This document shows, piece by piece, positions 17,894 through 27,147 of a stretch of DNA of 64,000 bases. The number at the start of each line of letters is the position of its first letter. Position 1 is the stretch's first letter. The DNA comes from Burkholderia sp. BCC0506 (lineage in GTDB: Bacteria > Pseudomonadota > Gammaproteobacteria > Burkholderiales > Burkholderiaceae): NCBI RefSeq assembly GCF_902833145.1, contig NZ_CADFEN010000003.1:1-64000 (forward strand), read 5' to 3'. Both the position numbers and the translations under genes were made by a program. Under the pieces are notes generated by a model. That model did not search any database. It was given only the letters and a program-made list of their open reading frames with translations, and had not been told where the DNA came from.

Positions 17894-18598
17894 TCAGTCT
17901 CCTTTCGCGCGTACGACGCGTTGTTCGATGCGTTTTTCGGGCGTCGCGTTCAGCACGATGCGCTGCACGAAGATCCCCGGCGTATGAACCTGGTCCGGAT
18001 CGAGCGCGCCGTTCTCGACGATCTCCTCGACCTCCGCCACGGTGATCTTGCCGGCCATCGCGCACATCGGGTTGAAGTTGCGCGCGGTGCGGCGGTAGAT
18101 GAGGTTGCCCGATTTGTCGGCCTTCCACGCCTTGACGAGCGCGACGTCGGCCGTCAGCGACGGCTCGAGCACGTAGTGGCGATCGCCGAACTGGCGCGTT
18201 TCCTTGCCTTCCGCGATCACGGTGCCGTAGCCGGTATTCGTGAAGAACGCGGGGATGCCCGCACCGCCCGCGCGCAGCTTTTCGGCGAGCGTGCCCTGCG
18301 GCGTGAATTCGAGCTCGAGTTCGCCGGCCAGGTACTGGCGCTCGAACTCCTTGTTCTCGCCGACGTACGACGAAATCATCTTCTTGATCTGGCGCGTTTC
18401 CAGCAGCAGGCCGAGGCCGAAACCGTCGACGCCCGCGTTGTTGCTGATGCAGGTGATGCCCTTGACGCCCGAATCGCGCAACGCCGCGATCAGCGCCTCG
18501 GGAATCCCGCACAGGCCGAAGCCGCCCACCGCGAAGGTCTGTCCGTCGCGGACGATCCCCTCCAGCGCGGCCGCCGCGCTTGGATAGACTTTGTTCAT
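17894..18598 (-). CDS. scoA: 3-oxoacid CoA-transferase subunit A
   Basis: Alpha subunit partner of scoB, 234 residues. It shows the class I CoA-transferase A-subunit signature: [10 protein letters not shown] near residue 24 and the glycine-rich [12 protein letters not shown] block that forms the CoA/oxyanion site. The two genes form a minus-strand operon with terminator at 17191-17225. Divergent from the PAS-LuxR gene at 18818, whose product is a candidate regulator. Confidence 0.9.
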   Translation of the reverse strand: MNKVYPSAAAALEGIVRDGQTFAVGGFGLCGIPEALIAALRDSGVKGITCISNNAGVDGFGLGLLLETRQIKKMISSYVGENKEFERQYLAGELELEFTPQGTLAEKLRAGGAGIPAFFTNTGYGTVIAEGKETRQFGDRHYVLEPSLTADVALVKAWKADKSGNLIYRRTARNFNPMCAMAGKITVAEVEEIVENGALDPDQVHTPGIFVQRIVLNATPEKRIEQRVVRAKGD

Positions 18599-18817
18599 CT
18601 GTTGTCCCTTCCTCTATGGAAACCAGCAAAACCGGCTCACGCGCCACGTGGCGCAGGCCCGCCGCACCATTCTATGCATGCGCGGCGATGCCTGCGTCGA
18701 GGCACGCTTTTTTATGTCGCGACACACCGCCGCGAGATGCCTGAAAGGGTACGATGCGGCGCGGATGCGGCACAATACGCAAAAATACATAAGCATTTCC
18801 CTCCGCCTTCCTGCGCC

Positions 18818-19363
18818 ATGCCCGATCTCGATTACCAGACCGCCTTTCACCTCGCGCCGCTCGGCCTCGTGCTGTCGCGCGACCGCGTGATCGAGGACTG
18901 CAACGACGCGCTCGCGTCGATCTTCCGCTGCGCGCGGGCCGAGCTGATCGGGAAATCGTATGCGGTGCTCTACCCGTCGACGGACGAATTCCAGCGGATC
19001 GGCGAGCGCATCGCGCGCGTGATGGTCGCCAACGGCGTGTACTCGGACGACAGAATCATGAAACGTGCGGACGGCGAGCTGTTCTGGTGCCACGTGACGG
19101 GCCGCGCGCTCGACCGCACCGCGCCGCTCGCGGCCGGGGTGTGGACCTTCGAGGATCTGAGCGCGACGCGCCGCGTCGCGGTCGAACTGACGCCGCGCGA
19201 GCGCGAGATCGCCGCCCAGCTCGCGACCGGCAAGACCAGCAAGCAGATCGGGCGCGTGCTCGACATCAGCTCGCGCACGGTCGATATCTACCGCGCGCGG
19301 CTGATGCGCAAATACGGGACGAACAATACGCCGGAGCTGCTGCAGCGTCTGCTCGGGCAGTGA
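18818..19363 (+). CDS. PAS-LuxR type transcriptional regulator
   Basis: A 181-residue two-domain regulator: an N-terminal PAS sensor domain (about 1-110, with DCNDALASIFRC and the GELFWCHVTGRAL strand) and a C-terminal LuxR/FixJ helix-turn-helix (about 122-178: LTPREREIAAQLATGKTSKQIG, SSRTVDIYRARLMRK). There is no receiver domain, so the signal probably enters through the PAS domain. The ATG at 18818 starts the conserved MPDLDYQTAF-like PAS N-terminus; no strong SD is visible. It is divergent from scoAB (219-bp shared gap) and may regulate it. Confidence 0.85.
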   Translation: MPDLDYQTAFHLAPLGLVLSRDRVIEDCNDALASIFRCARAELIGKSYAVLYPSTDEFQRIGERIARVMVANGVYSDDRIMKRADGELFWCHVTGRALDRTAPLAAGVWTFEDLSATRRVAVELTPREREIAAQLATGKTSKQIGRVLDISSRTVDIYRARLMRKYGTNNTPELLQRLLGQ

Positions 19364-19480
19364 ACGCGCATCGCGTGGCCGCGCTCGAATGACGATCGGC
19401 CGCACGCGGCGGCCGACCCGGGGACACAGCGGACACGGCGCGCCACCGGCGATCCGGTGCCGGCCCGCCGGGGTCCGCGC

Positions 19481-19921
19481 TCAGCCGACTTTCGTCGCGA
19501 GCGCGTGCTCGATCGTGTCGCGCAGCAGTGGCGGCAGCGGCACCGACTTGCCGAGTGCGTAGTCGACCCACACGCAGCGCGCGTTGCCGCGTGCGTAGAC
19601 ATGCTGCGGATCATCGGCGCGCGTGAGCTCGAACCCGGTATCGAAACTGCTCCGGCCGGGCTTCGCCGCCGACATCTTCGCGATCACGTCGCCCGGATAG
19701 TGCAGTTGCTTGAGGAATTCCATCGACGCGGTGACGATGACGGGCCCTTGCCCCTCGCCGTTGCCGCCGGCAATGCCGAGCTGCTCGAACCACGAAATCC
19801 GCACCTGCTCCATGTAGCGGAAATAGACCGTGTTGTTCACATGGCCGAACGCGTCCATGTCGCCCCAGCGGATCGGCATCGACATCTCAAAAACGGGGGA
19901 GTAATCGCTTGTCGCACTCAT
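19481..19921 (-). CDS. acyl-CoA thioesterase, 4HBT hotdog family
   Basis: A 146-residue single-hotdog thioesterase of the YbgC/4-hydroxybenzoyl-CoA thioesterase family. The active-site block is IRWGDMDAFGHVNNTVYFRYMEQ (quoted in part), in which the Asp of GDMDAFGHVNN is the catalytic residue. It should hydrolyse acyl-CoA thioesters in the cytoplasm; chain-length preference cannot be read. It starts 32 bp after the SDR gene and is likely cotranscribed with it. Confidence 0.88.
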   Translation of the reverse strand: MSATSDYSPVFEMSMPIRWGDMDAFGHVNNTVYFRYMEQVRISWFEQLGIAGGNGEGQGPVIVTASMEFLKQLHYPGDVIAKMSAAKPGRSSFDTGFELTRADDPQHVYARGNARCVWVDYALGKSVPLPPLLRDTIEHALATKVG

Positions 19922-19953
19922 TGCAGTCTTCTTTGTTGCTGGATGTCATCCGC

Positions 19954-20736
19954 TCACGCGAGGCCGAAGCCGTCGTCGGCGGAGATGATCGAACCATTGA
20001 TGAACTGCGACTCGTCGGCCGCGAGCAGCAACAACAGCCCGTCGAGATCCTGCGGCTTGCCGACGCGCCGGCGCGGCAGCATCGACTGCAGCTTCTGGCC
20101 CTGCTCGGTTTCCCACAGGTAATGATTGATTTCGGTATCGATGTAGCCCGGGCAGATCGCGTTCACGTTGATCCCGTGGCGGCCCCACTCCAGCGCCATC
20201 GCGCGCGTCATCTGCACGACCGCGGCCTTGCTCATTGCGTATAGCCCGATCTGCGGGAACACGCGCAGCCCGGCCACCGACGCGATATTGATGATCCGGC
20301 ACGGCGGCTTGCCGTTGCCGCCGCCGTTCGCGCGCATGATCATCCGCTTCGCGACTTCCTGCGCGACGAAAAATGCGCCGCGCGTGTTCGTATCGAACAC
20401 GAACTCGAAATCCGCCGGCGTCACGTCGACGAGCTTCTGCATCGTCGATACGCCCGAATTGTTCACGAGGATGTCGATCGTGCCGGCTTCCGTCTCCGCA
20501 TGCGCGACGGCCGCCTTGATGCTCTGCACGTCGGTCACGTCGAGCGACACGACGTGCGCGGCGCCGCCCGCCGCCTCGATCTCCGCGCGCAGCTCCTTCA
20601 GGCGCTCGACGCGACGGCTCGCGAGCACGACCTTCGCGCCGGCCTGCGACAGCACCTGCGCAAAACGCTGCCCGAGGCCGCTCGACGCGCCCGTGACCAG
20701 CGCAACCTTGCCTTCCAGATTGATCGATCGACCCAT
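19954..20736 (-). CDS. SDR-family NAD(P)-dependent oxidoreductase
   Basis: A classical short-chain dehydrogenase of 260 residues. The cofactor motif TGASSGLG is near residue 18, NNSG (NNAG variant) near 90, the catalytic Ser in NIASVAGL, and YAMSK gives the Tyr-x-x-x-Lys pair. The C-terminus is VGKPQDLDGLLLLLAADESQFINGSIISADDG (partly quoted), typical of the family. The ATG at 20736 follows AAGGGG at 8 nt; the GTG at 20742 is less likely. Partnered with the downstream thioesterase; divergent from ETF-QO across a gap that holds an operator-like palindrome, suggesting a shared role in acyl-CoA or fatty-acid catabolism. Confidence 0.9.
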   Translation of the reverse strand: MGRSINLEGKVALVTGASSGLGQRFAQVLSQAGAKVVLASRRVERLKELRAEIEAAGGAAHVVSLDVTDVQSIKAAVAHAETEAGTIDILVNNSGVSTMQKLVDVTPADFEFVFDTNTRGAFFVAQEVAKRMIMRANGGGNGKPPCRIINIASVAGLRVFPQIGLYAMSKAAVVQMTRAMALEWGRHGINVNAICPGYIDTEINHYLWETEQGQKLQSMLPRRRVGKPQDLDGLLLLLAADESQFINGSIISADDGFGLA

Positions 20737-20812
20737 TTGCACATCCCCTTTCGATGTCGTTTCGCCGGCCCGGGCGGCACAGCCCGGGCCGGCATTACCC
20801 TAGCACAAAAAA

Positions 20813-20828
20813 TAGAACGATCGTGCTA
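20813..20828. promoter_or_regulatory. palindromic operator-like site between SDR and ETF-QO genes
   Basis: TAGAACGATCGTGCTA is a 16-bp palindrome with one mismatched pair (A4/G13), centred on ACGATCGT. It is of the size and symmetry bound by TetR-family repressors and sits in the 180-bp divergent gap, 89 bp before the ETF-QO start. Which regulator binds is unknown. Confidence 0.55.
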
Positions 20829-20916
20829 ATCTGCTTGCATGTTGTTGCGGCAAGCGTTTCGTTTCGCAGACAATACGCTCCCGAATAAAAGCATTCTAAC
20901 GGTTAGAGGAACGCCA

Positions 20917-22590
20917 ATGACCCCCGCAAGCCTCATCGAGCAGTACGGCCCGCGCGAATCGATGGAATACGACGTCGTGATCGTCGGCGGCGGCCCCGCC
21001 GGGCTGTCGGCGGCGATCCGGCTCAAGCAGCTGGCCGCCGAGAAAGGCACCGAAATCGGCGTGTGCGTGCTCGAGAAGGGCTCCGAGATCGGCGCGCACA
21101 TCCTGTCGGGCGCGGTGATGGACCCGCGCGCGATCACCGAGCTGTTTCCCGACTGGAAGGAACAGGGCGCGCCTTTGAACGTCGAGGTGACGGAAGACCG
21201 CTTCCTGTTCCTGTCCGAGAAAAGCGCAGTCACCACGCCCAACTGGGCGCTCCCGGACAACTTCAAGAACCACGGCAACTACGTGATCTCGCTGGGCAAC
21301 GTCACGCGCTGGCTGGGCCAGCAGGCGGAAGCGTTGGGCGTCGAGATCTTCCCCGGCTTCCCCGCTGCGGAGATCCTCTACAACGACGACGGTTCGGTAA
21401 AGGGCGTCGCCACCGGCAACATGGGCGTGGGCAAGGACGGCGAGCCGACCGAGAACTTCCAGCTCGGCATGGAGCTGCACGCGAAGTACACGCTGTTCGC
21501 CGAAGGCTGCCGCGGCCATCTCGGCCGCCAGCTGATCTCGAAGTTCAAGCTCGACGCGAACGCCGATCCGCAGGCGTACGGGATCGGCATCAAGGAGCTG
21601 TGGGAAATCGACCCCGCGAAGCACAAGCCGGGCCTCGTGATCCACACGGCCGGCTGGCCGCTGAAGTCCGATACGTACGGCGGCTCGTTCCTGTATCACA
21701 TGGACAACAACCAGGTCGTGGTCGGTTTCGTGGTGGGCCTCGGCTACACGAACCCGTACCTGTCGCCGTTCGAGGAATTCCAGCGCTACAAGACGCATCC
21801 GTCGATCCGCGCGTTCCTCGAAGGCGGCAAGCGCGTGTCGTACGGCGCACGCGCGATCACGGCAGGCGGCCTGCTGTCGCTGCCGAAGACGGTGTTCCCG
21901 GGCGGCGCGCTGATCGGCGACGACGCAGGCTTCCTGAACGCATCGCGGATCAAGGGCAGCCACGCGGCGATCAAGACCGGCATGCTCGCGGCCGATGCCG
22001 CGTTCGACGCGGTGCAGGCGGGCCGTCAAAGCGATGAGTTGAATGCCTACCCCGATGCATTCAAGCAATCGTGGCTGTACACGGAGCTGTACCGCGCGCG
22101 CAACTTCAAGCAGTGGATGGCCAAGGGCCTGTACCTCGGCACGCTGATGGTCGGGCTCGAGCAGAAGGTGATGGGCGGCAACGTGCCGTGGACGCTGCAT
22201 CACCAGCATGCGGACCACGAGATGCTGAAGCCGGCGTCGCAATGCACGCCGATCGAGTATCCGAAGCCGGACGGCAAGCTGACGTTCGACCGGCTGTCGT
22301 CGGTGTTCATCTCGAACACGAACCACGAGGAGAACCAGCCGGCGCACCTGACGCTGAAGGACGCGAGCGTGCCGGTGAACGTGAACCTGCGCACGTACGC
22401 GGGGCCGGAGGCACGCTTCTGCCCGGCGGCGGTGTACGAGTTCGTGAAGAACGACGACGGCGGCGATCGCCTCGTGATCAACGCGCAGAACTGCGTGCAC
22501 TGCAAGACCTGCGACATCAAGGACCCGACGCAGAACATCGTGTGGGTCACGCCTGAAGGCGGCGGCGGGCCGAATTACCCGAACATGTAA
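20917..22590 (+). CDS. electron transfer flavoprotein-ubiquinone oxidoreductase
   Basis: Membrane-associated flavoprotein that passes electrons from acyl-CoA dehydrogenases, via ETF, to the ubiquinone pool. The 557-residue protein has the N-terminal FAD dinucleotide-binding motif ([19 protein letters not shown]), the [11 protein letters not shown] quinone/FAD region, a second FAD block with [23 protein letters not shown] (partly quoted) and the C-terminal 4Fe-4S site ([21 protein letters not shown]). The start at 20917 is supported by GAGGAA 5-6 nt upstream; the frame back to 20839 has no conserved content. It fits with the SDR/thioesterase pair and scoAB in lipid breakdown. Confidence 0.95.
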   Translation: MTPASLIEQYGPRESMEYDVVIVGGGPAGLSAAIRLKQLAAEKGTEIGVCVLEKGSEIGAHILSGAVMDPRAITELFPDWKEQGAPLNVEVTEDRFLFLSEKSAVTTPNWALPDNFKNHGNYVISLGNVTRWLGQQAEALGVEIFPGFPAAEILYNDDGSVKGVATGNMGVGKDGEPTENFQLGMELHAKYTLFAEGCRGHLGRQLISKFKLDANADPQAYGIGIKELWEIDPAKHKPGLVIHTAGWPLKSDTYGGSFLYHMDNNQVVVGFVVGLGYTNPYLSPFEEFQRYKTHPSIRAFLEGGKRVSYGARAITAGGLLSLPKTVFPGGALIGDDAGFLNASRIKGSHAAIKTGMLAADAAFDAVQAGRQSDELNAYPDAFKQSWLYTELYRARNFKQWMAKGLYLGTLMVGLEQKVMGGNVPWTLHHQHADHEMLKPASQCTPIEYPKPDGKLTFDRLSSVFISNTNHEENQPAHLTLKDASVPVNVNLRTYAGPEARFCPAAVYEFVKNDDGGDRLVINAQNCVHCKTCDIKDPTQNIVWVTPEGGGGPNYPNM

Positions 22591-22598
22591 GCTGCCGG

Positions 22599-22626
22599 AA
22601 CGCGCCGCCACGCGCGGCGCGTTTTG
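22599..22626 (+). terminator. intrinsic terminator of ETF-QO gene
   Basis: AACGCGCCGC (22599-22608) pairs with GCGGCGCGTT (22614-22623), ending in TTTT on the plus strand, 8 bp past the stop codon. Confidence 0.75.
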
Positions 22627-22653
22627 CGTGGGTCACTGCGAACCGCCGCACAC

Positions 22654-22684
22654 GAAAACGGGGCGCTGCATCGCGCAGCGCCCC
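22654..22684 (-). terminator. intrinsic terminator of aroC
   Basis: GGGGCGCTGC (22660-22669) pairs with GCAGCGCCCC (22675-22684); TTTTC follows on the minus strand. It lies about 60 bp past the aroC stop, back to back with the ETF-QO terminator. Confidence 0.75.
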
Positions 22685-22742
22685 GCTTGCATTCATCGCC
22701 CGACGGCCGGGACGGCGCGCTCGGCGCCCTGCCCGTTTCGTA

Positions 22743-23843
22743 TCAGGTCGCGCTGCCTGCGATTTTCGGCGTGGGCGTCTCGACGTCGCCGCACTGCGCG
22801 CGATGGCGCAGCGCATGGTCGATCAGCACCAGCGCGAGCATCGATTCGGCGATCGGCGTCGCGCGAATGCCGACGCACGGATCGTGGCGACCGAAGGTTT
22901 CGACGGTCGCCTCCTCGCCGGACTTCGTGATCGAGCGGCGCGGCGTGCGGATGCTCGACGTCGGCTTGATCGCGATCGACACGGTGATGTCCTGCCCCGT
23001 CGAAATCCCGCCGAGCACGCCGCCCGCGTGGTTGCCGACGAAACCGGCCGGCGTCAGTTCGTCGCCGTGCACCGAGCCGCGCTGCGCGACGCTGTCGAAG
23101 CCCGCGCCGATCTCGACGCCCTTCACCGCGTTGATGCTCATCATCGCCTTCGCGATATCAGCATCGAGCCGGTCGAATACCGGTTCGCCCCAGCCGACCG
23201 GCACGCCCGACGCGACGACGTCGATGCGCGCGCCGATCGAATCGCCGTCCTTGCGCAGCGCGTCCATGTAGGCTTCGAGTTCCGGCACGATCGCCGCGTT
23301 CGGCGAGAAGAACGGGTTCTCGCGGACGTGCGACCAGTCGACGAACGGCACGTCGATTTCGCCGAGGCCGCTCATGTAGCCGCGCACCTCGACGCCGAAG
23401 CGCTCGCGCAGCCACTTCTTCGCGACCGCGCCGGCGCCGACGATCGGCGCGGTCAGGCGCGCGGACGAGCGGCCGCCGCCACGGTAGTCGCGAATGCCGT
23501 ATTTCTGCCAGTAGGTGTAGTCGGCGTGGCCGGGGCGGAACGTCTCGACGATGTTGCCGTAGTCCTTGCTGCGCTGGTCGGTGTTGCGGATCAGCAGCGC
23601 GATCGGCGTGCCGGTCGTCACGCCTTCGAACACGCCCGACAGGATCTCGACCTCGTCGGCTTCCTGCCGTTGCGTCACGTGCCGCGACGTGCCGGGCTTG
23701 CGGCGATCGAGCTCGACCTGGATGTCGGCTTCGGTCAGCCCCATCCCCGGCGGGCAGCCGTCGATCACGCAGCCGATCGCGGGACCGTGCGATTCGCCGA
23801 AGGTCGTGACAGTGAAAAGCGTGCCGAGGGTATTGCCGGACAT
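22743..23843 (-). CDS. aroC: chorismate synthase
   Basis: Last enzyme of the shikimate pathway: converts 5-enolpyruvylshikimate 3-phosphate to chorismate using reduced FMN. The 366-residue protein has the family signatures [18 protein letters not shown] near residue 14, RGGGRSSAR near 125 and the C-terminal [17 protein letters not shown] block (quoted in part) with the catalytic His/Asp. The ATG at 23843 gives the canonical MSGNTLG start; the open frame to 23900 is extra. Gene lies 288 bp after the LplT-PlsC fusion; a CATAAT hexamer near 23939-23944 may mark its own promoter. Confidence 0.97.
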   Translation of the reverse strand: MSGNTLGTLFTVTTFGESHGPAIGCVIDGCPPGMGLTEADIQVELDRRKPGTSRHVTQRQEADEVEILSGVFEGVTTGTPIALLIRNTDQRSKDYGNIVETFRPGHADYTYWQKYGIRDYRGGGRSSARLTAPIVGAGAVAKKWLRERFGVEVRGYMSGLGEIDVPFVDWSHVRENPFFSPNAAIVPELEAYMDALRKDGDSIGARIDVVASGVPVGWGEPVFDRLDADIAKAMMSINAVKGVEIGAGFDSVAQRGSVHGDELTPAGFVGNHAGGVLGGISTGQDITVSIAIKPTSSIRTPRRSITKSGEEATVETFGRHDPCVGIRATPIAESMLALVLIDHALRHRAQCGDVETPTPKIAGSAT

Positions 23844-24131
23844 GATGGAACCGCCCAAAGAGAAATGGGCAAACCGATGCGCTGCCGGGGCCGCAGGCAA
23901 GTCGATCGTTTGCCGGTCGAGAAAAGAAGTAAACCGCTATTATGCCAGCCGTCCCGTGACCGCGGGCCGCGTGAACCATTCAGACCACACGGGCCGGCCG
24001 CGGACAAGGACAGCCGCGACGCAGTGCGGCGCCCGCAGGCCCTCGGCGTTGCGCCGGGGACCGGCCGAAGCGGGGGCGCCATCCCGGCCCGGTGCGCGGA
24101 TCGATCATCCCGCGCCGCGCCCGGCACCCGC

Positions 24132-26066
24132 CTACTTCCGCGCGCCGCGCAGCTCGGTCACCGCCGCCTGCAGCGCCTCGGGCGTCGCGACCGACGCGGG
24201 AATCGGCTCACCGACCGCCAGCGTCAGCCGGCTCATCACGCCGCGCTTGATCGGCCGCGGCATCCGCGCATCGGCATGCCGGGAAAAATAGCTGCCCCAC
24301 AGCCCGCGCAGCGCCATCGGAATCACCGGCACCGGCGTGCGGTTCAGGATCTCCGTGATGCCGTGATGGAACGTGTTGATGTCGCCCGTCTTCGTCAGCT
24401 TGCCCTCGGGGAAGATGCACACGAGCTCGCCGTCCTTCAACGCGGCCTCGCACAGGTCGTATGCCCGCGCGAGCATCGCGGGATCCTCGTGGCGCGGCGC
24501 GATCGGGATCGCCTTCGCATGCCGGAATACCCAGCTCGCGAAACGCGTCTTGAAGATCCGGTGATCCATCACGAAACGAATCGGGCGCGGACTCGCGGCG
24601 GCCAGCACGAGCGCATCGACGTAGCTGACGTGGTTGCACACGAGCACCGCCGCCCCTTCCGCCGGAATCCGCTCCGCGTGCACGAGGCGGATCCGGTAGA
24701 ACGTGTGCACGAGCACCCACGCGACGAAGCGCAGCAGGAACTCGGGCACGAGCAGGTAGATGTACGTCGCGACGACCACGTTCAGCAGCGCGGTGACGAG
24801 GAACAGCCCCGGGATGTCGACACCGGCCTTGGTCAGCCCCATCGCCATCACGGCCGACAGGATCATGAAGAGCGCGTTCAGGATGTTGTTCGCGGCGATG
24901 ATCCGCGCGCGATGCGTCGGCGCGCTGCGGCTCTGGATCAGCGCGTACAGCGGCACGCTGTAGAAACCGCCGAACATCGCGAGCAGGAACAGGTCGGCCA
25001 GGATGCGCCAGTGGCGCGCACCGGCCAGGAATTCGCCGACCGACAGCAGATGGCCGGGCGACGGCAGCGCGTGGCTCGCGAAGTACAGTTCGATCGCGAA
25101 CACGCTGATGCCGATCGAGCCGAGCGGCACGAGGCCGATCTCGACGCGCCGCTGCGACAGCCGCTCGCACAGCAGCGAACCGAGGCCGATGCCGACCGAG
25201 AACGTCGCGAGCAGGATCGTGACGACGTCGGGGCTCGCGGACAGCACGTCCTTCGCGAAATTGAAGAACGACGTGAGGAACGTCGCGCCGACGAACCACA
25301 GCCACGAGATGCCGAGCAGGCTCAGGAACACCGTGCGGTTCTGGCGCGCGAGCCCGAGGTTGCGCCAGGTCTCGCTGACCGGGTTCCAGTTGATCACGAG
25401 GTCGGGCTGTGGCGCGGGCGTGGGCGGCACGCGCTGCGCGACGAGCCGCCCGGCCAGCGCGATGACGACGACGCTCACCGCGAGCACGCGCTCGCCGCTG
25501 CCTTCGATGCCGGCGGCCGCGCCGCCGATGATCGTGCCGATCAGGATCGCGATGAACGTGCCCATCTCGACGAGACCGTTGCCGCCGACCAGTTCATGTT
25601 CGCCGAGATGCTGCGGCAGGTACGAATACTTGACGGGGCCGAACAGCGTCGAGTGCATGCCCATCATGAACGTGCACAGATACAGCAGCGTCGCGCTGTG
25701 CGTGACGAAACCGGCCGCGCCGATCAGCATCAGCACGATCTCGAAGGTCTTCACGAAGCGCGTGAGGGTCGCCTTGTCGTATTTGTCGGCGATCTGGCCG
25801 GAAGTGGCCGAGAACAGCACGAACGGCAGGATGAAGATCGCGGAAATCAGGAACGCGGCCGTCTTCGCATCGACGCCGGCAAACCGCGCGGTGTGATACG
25901 TGACGAGCGACGTGAAGCCGATCTTGAAGACGTTGTCGTTCAGCGCGCCGAGGAACTGGGTCGTGAAGAACGGCGCGAAGCGGCGCTCGCGCAGCAGGTC
26001 GAACTGCGATGCGTGCGCGTGCCGTTCGCCGCGCCGCCCGGAAGTGGCTTGCGTGTGATCGCTCAT
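24132..26066 (-). CDS. MFS transporter fused to a PlsC-type acyltransferase (LplT-PlsC fusion)
   Basis: A 644-residue inner-membrane fusion. Residues about 25-430 form a 12-helix MFS transporter similar to the lysophospholipid flippase LplT (FLGALNDNVFKIG, the SGQIADKYDKATL cytoplasmic loop). Residues about 445-640 form a 1-acyl-glycerol-phosphate acyltransferase domain with motif I NHVSYVD, the FPEGKLTKTG block and VPVIPMALRG. In E. coli lplT is followed by aas, which has an acyltransferase plus an acyl-ACP synthetase; here the synthetase domain is absent. A likely role is flipping lysophospholipid inward and re-acylating it. Gene runs on the same strand as aroC. Confidence 0.88.
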   Translation of the reverse strand: MSDHTQATSGRRGERHAHASQFDLLRERRFAPFFTTQFLGALNDNVFKIGFTSLVTYHTARFAGVDAKTAAFLISAIFILPFVLFSATSGQIADKYDKATLTRFVKTFEIVLMLIGAAGFVTHSATLLYLCTFMMGMHSTLFGPVKYSYLPQHLGEHELVGGNGLVEMGTFIAILIGTIIGGAAAGIEGSGERVLAVSVVVIALAGRLVAQRVPPTPAPQPDLVINWNPVSETWRNLGLARQNRTVFLSLLGISWLWFVGATFLTSFFNFAKDVLSASPDVVTILLATFSVGIGLGSLLCERLSQRRVEIGLVPLGSIGISVFAIELYFASHALPSPGHLLSVGEFLAGARHWRILADLFLLAMFGGFYSVPLYALIQSRSAPTHRARIIAANNILNALFMILSAVMAMGLTKAGVDIPGLFLVTALLNVVVATYIYLLVPEFLLRFVAWVLVHTFYRIRLVHAERIPAEGAAVLVCNHVSYVDALVLAAASPRPIRFVMDHRIFKTRFASWVFRHAKAIPIAPRHEDPAMLARAYDLCEAALKDGELVCIFPEGKLTKTGDINTFHHGITEILNRTPVPVIPMALRGLWGSYFSRHADARMPRPIKRGVMSRLTLAVGEPIPASVATPEALQAAVTELRGARK

Positions 26067-26120
26067 GCGGAATACGCGCGCGTCGTCTGGGCGAAGCTGC
26101 GCGGGCCTTGTGTGGTTGTT

Positions 26121-26156
26121 GAAAAAACGGCGGCGCAGGACATGCCTGCGCCGCCG
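26121..26156 (-). terminator. intrinsic terminator of the CBS-domain gene
   Basis: A 12-bp GC stem (26128-26139 with 26145-26156) is followed by six T residues on the minus strand, 50 bp past the stop codon of the CBS-pair gene and 54 bp ahead of the LplT-PlsC start. Confidence 0.88.
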
Positions 26157-26205
26157 CGTGCCGGATGGCGGCGCCCATGCAACGACGTGCCGGGCGCGGC
26201 GCGAT

Positions 26206-26661
26206 TCACGGCTTGTGCGCTTCGGCTTCCGATTCCGGCCAGTCGCGGATGTACGCCTTCAGCATCCGGTTCTCGAAGCTCTGCGCCTCGACGACCGTCT
26301 TCGCGACGTCGTAGAACGAAATGACGCCCATCAGCACCTTCTTGTCGAGCACCGGCATGTAGCGTGCATGACGCTCGAGCATCATCCGGCGCACTTCGTT
26401 GACGTCGGTTTCCGGCGTACAGGTGAGCGGCTCGTCCATCACCTTGCGCACCTGCACGTCGCCGATCGCGCCGCCATTTTCGCGCAGGCGCAGGATGATC
26501 TCGCGGAACGTCAGCATCCCGACGAGATCGCCGTACTCCATCACGACGAGCGAACCGATGTCGTGTTCGGCCATCGTATCGACCGCTTCGCGCAGCGGCT
26601 TATCGGGCGTCACCGTAAACAGCGTGTTGCCCTTCACTTTCAGAATATCGCTGACGCGCAT
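26206..26661 (-). CDS. CBS-domain pair protein
   Basis: A 151-residue cytoplasmic protein made almost wholly of two CBS motifs (about 8-65 and 73-130), a Bateman module that binds adenine nucleotides or related ligands. Typical blocks are TVTPDKPLREAVDTMAEHDIGSLVV and GVISFYDVAKTVVEAQ (quoted in part). No enzyme domain is attached, so it likely regulates a partner. ATG at 26661 was chosen for its SD (GAGGGG) and because the CBS fold begins there; the frame back to 26835 runs into the neighbouring promoter region. Divergent from the Mpo1-like gene. Confidence 0.9.
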   Translation of the reverse strand: MRVSDILKVKGNTLFTVTPDKPLREAVDTMAEHDIGSLVVMEYGDLVGMLTFREIILRLRENGGAIGDVQVRKVMDEPLTCTPETDVNEVRRMMLERHARYMPVLDKKVLMGVISFYDVAKTVVEAQSFENRMLKAYIRDWPESEAEAHKP

Positions 26662-26818
26662 CGTAGTCCCCTCATGCTTGAATGCAAAATCTCTTTCGAT
26701 CCTATCGGAAAGCCTGTCAAAAGGAAAGCACGGGCCGGCGCGGCGGCCCGCCACCGCTTGCGGCCGCGGGCCGCCCGCCGCACAATGGCCCCATGAACGG
26801 CGGCCCGAGGAGACGGCC

Positions 26819-27136
26819 ATGACGCATACGCACACGGAGCAATTCGCCAGCTTCGCTGACTTCTACCCGTATTACCTGAACGAACACCAGAACCTGACGT
26901 CGCGCCGGCTGCACTTCATCGGCTCGCTCGGCGTGATCGGCTGCGTCGCGATGGCGGTCGCGACCGGGCACTGGCCGTGGCTGCCGGCGGCGGTCGCCTG
27001 CGGCTACGGGTTCGCGTGGGTCGGACACTTCTTCTTCGAGAAAAACCGGCCGGCGACGTTCCGGCACCCGATCTACAGCCTGATGGGCGACTGGGTGATG
27101 TTCAAGGACATCTGCACCGGCAAGATTCCGCTGTAA
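26819..27136 (+). CDS. Mpo1-like / DUF962 membrane protein
   Basis: A 105-residue small membrane protein of the DUF962 (Mpo1-like) family. The signatures YYLNEHQNLTSRRLHFIG near the N-terminus and GHFFFEKNRPATFRHPIYSLMGD near the C-terminus are characteristic (both quoted in part) and carry the conserved His residues; two hydrophobic helices lie between. Yeast Mpo1 is an iron-dependent dioxygenase of 2-hydroxy fatty acids; whether bacterial members share that activity is unknown. SD GAGGAG precedes the ATG. It ends 11 bp from the convergent YihY-family gene. Confidence 0.85.
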   Translation: MTHTHTEQFASFADFYPYYLNEHQNLTSRRLHFIGSLGVIGCVAMAVATGHWPWLPAAVACGYGFAWVGHFFFEKNRPATFRHPIYSLMGDWVMFKDICTGKIPL

Positions 27137-27147
27137 CCGCGGGCCCG

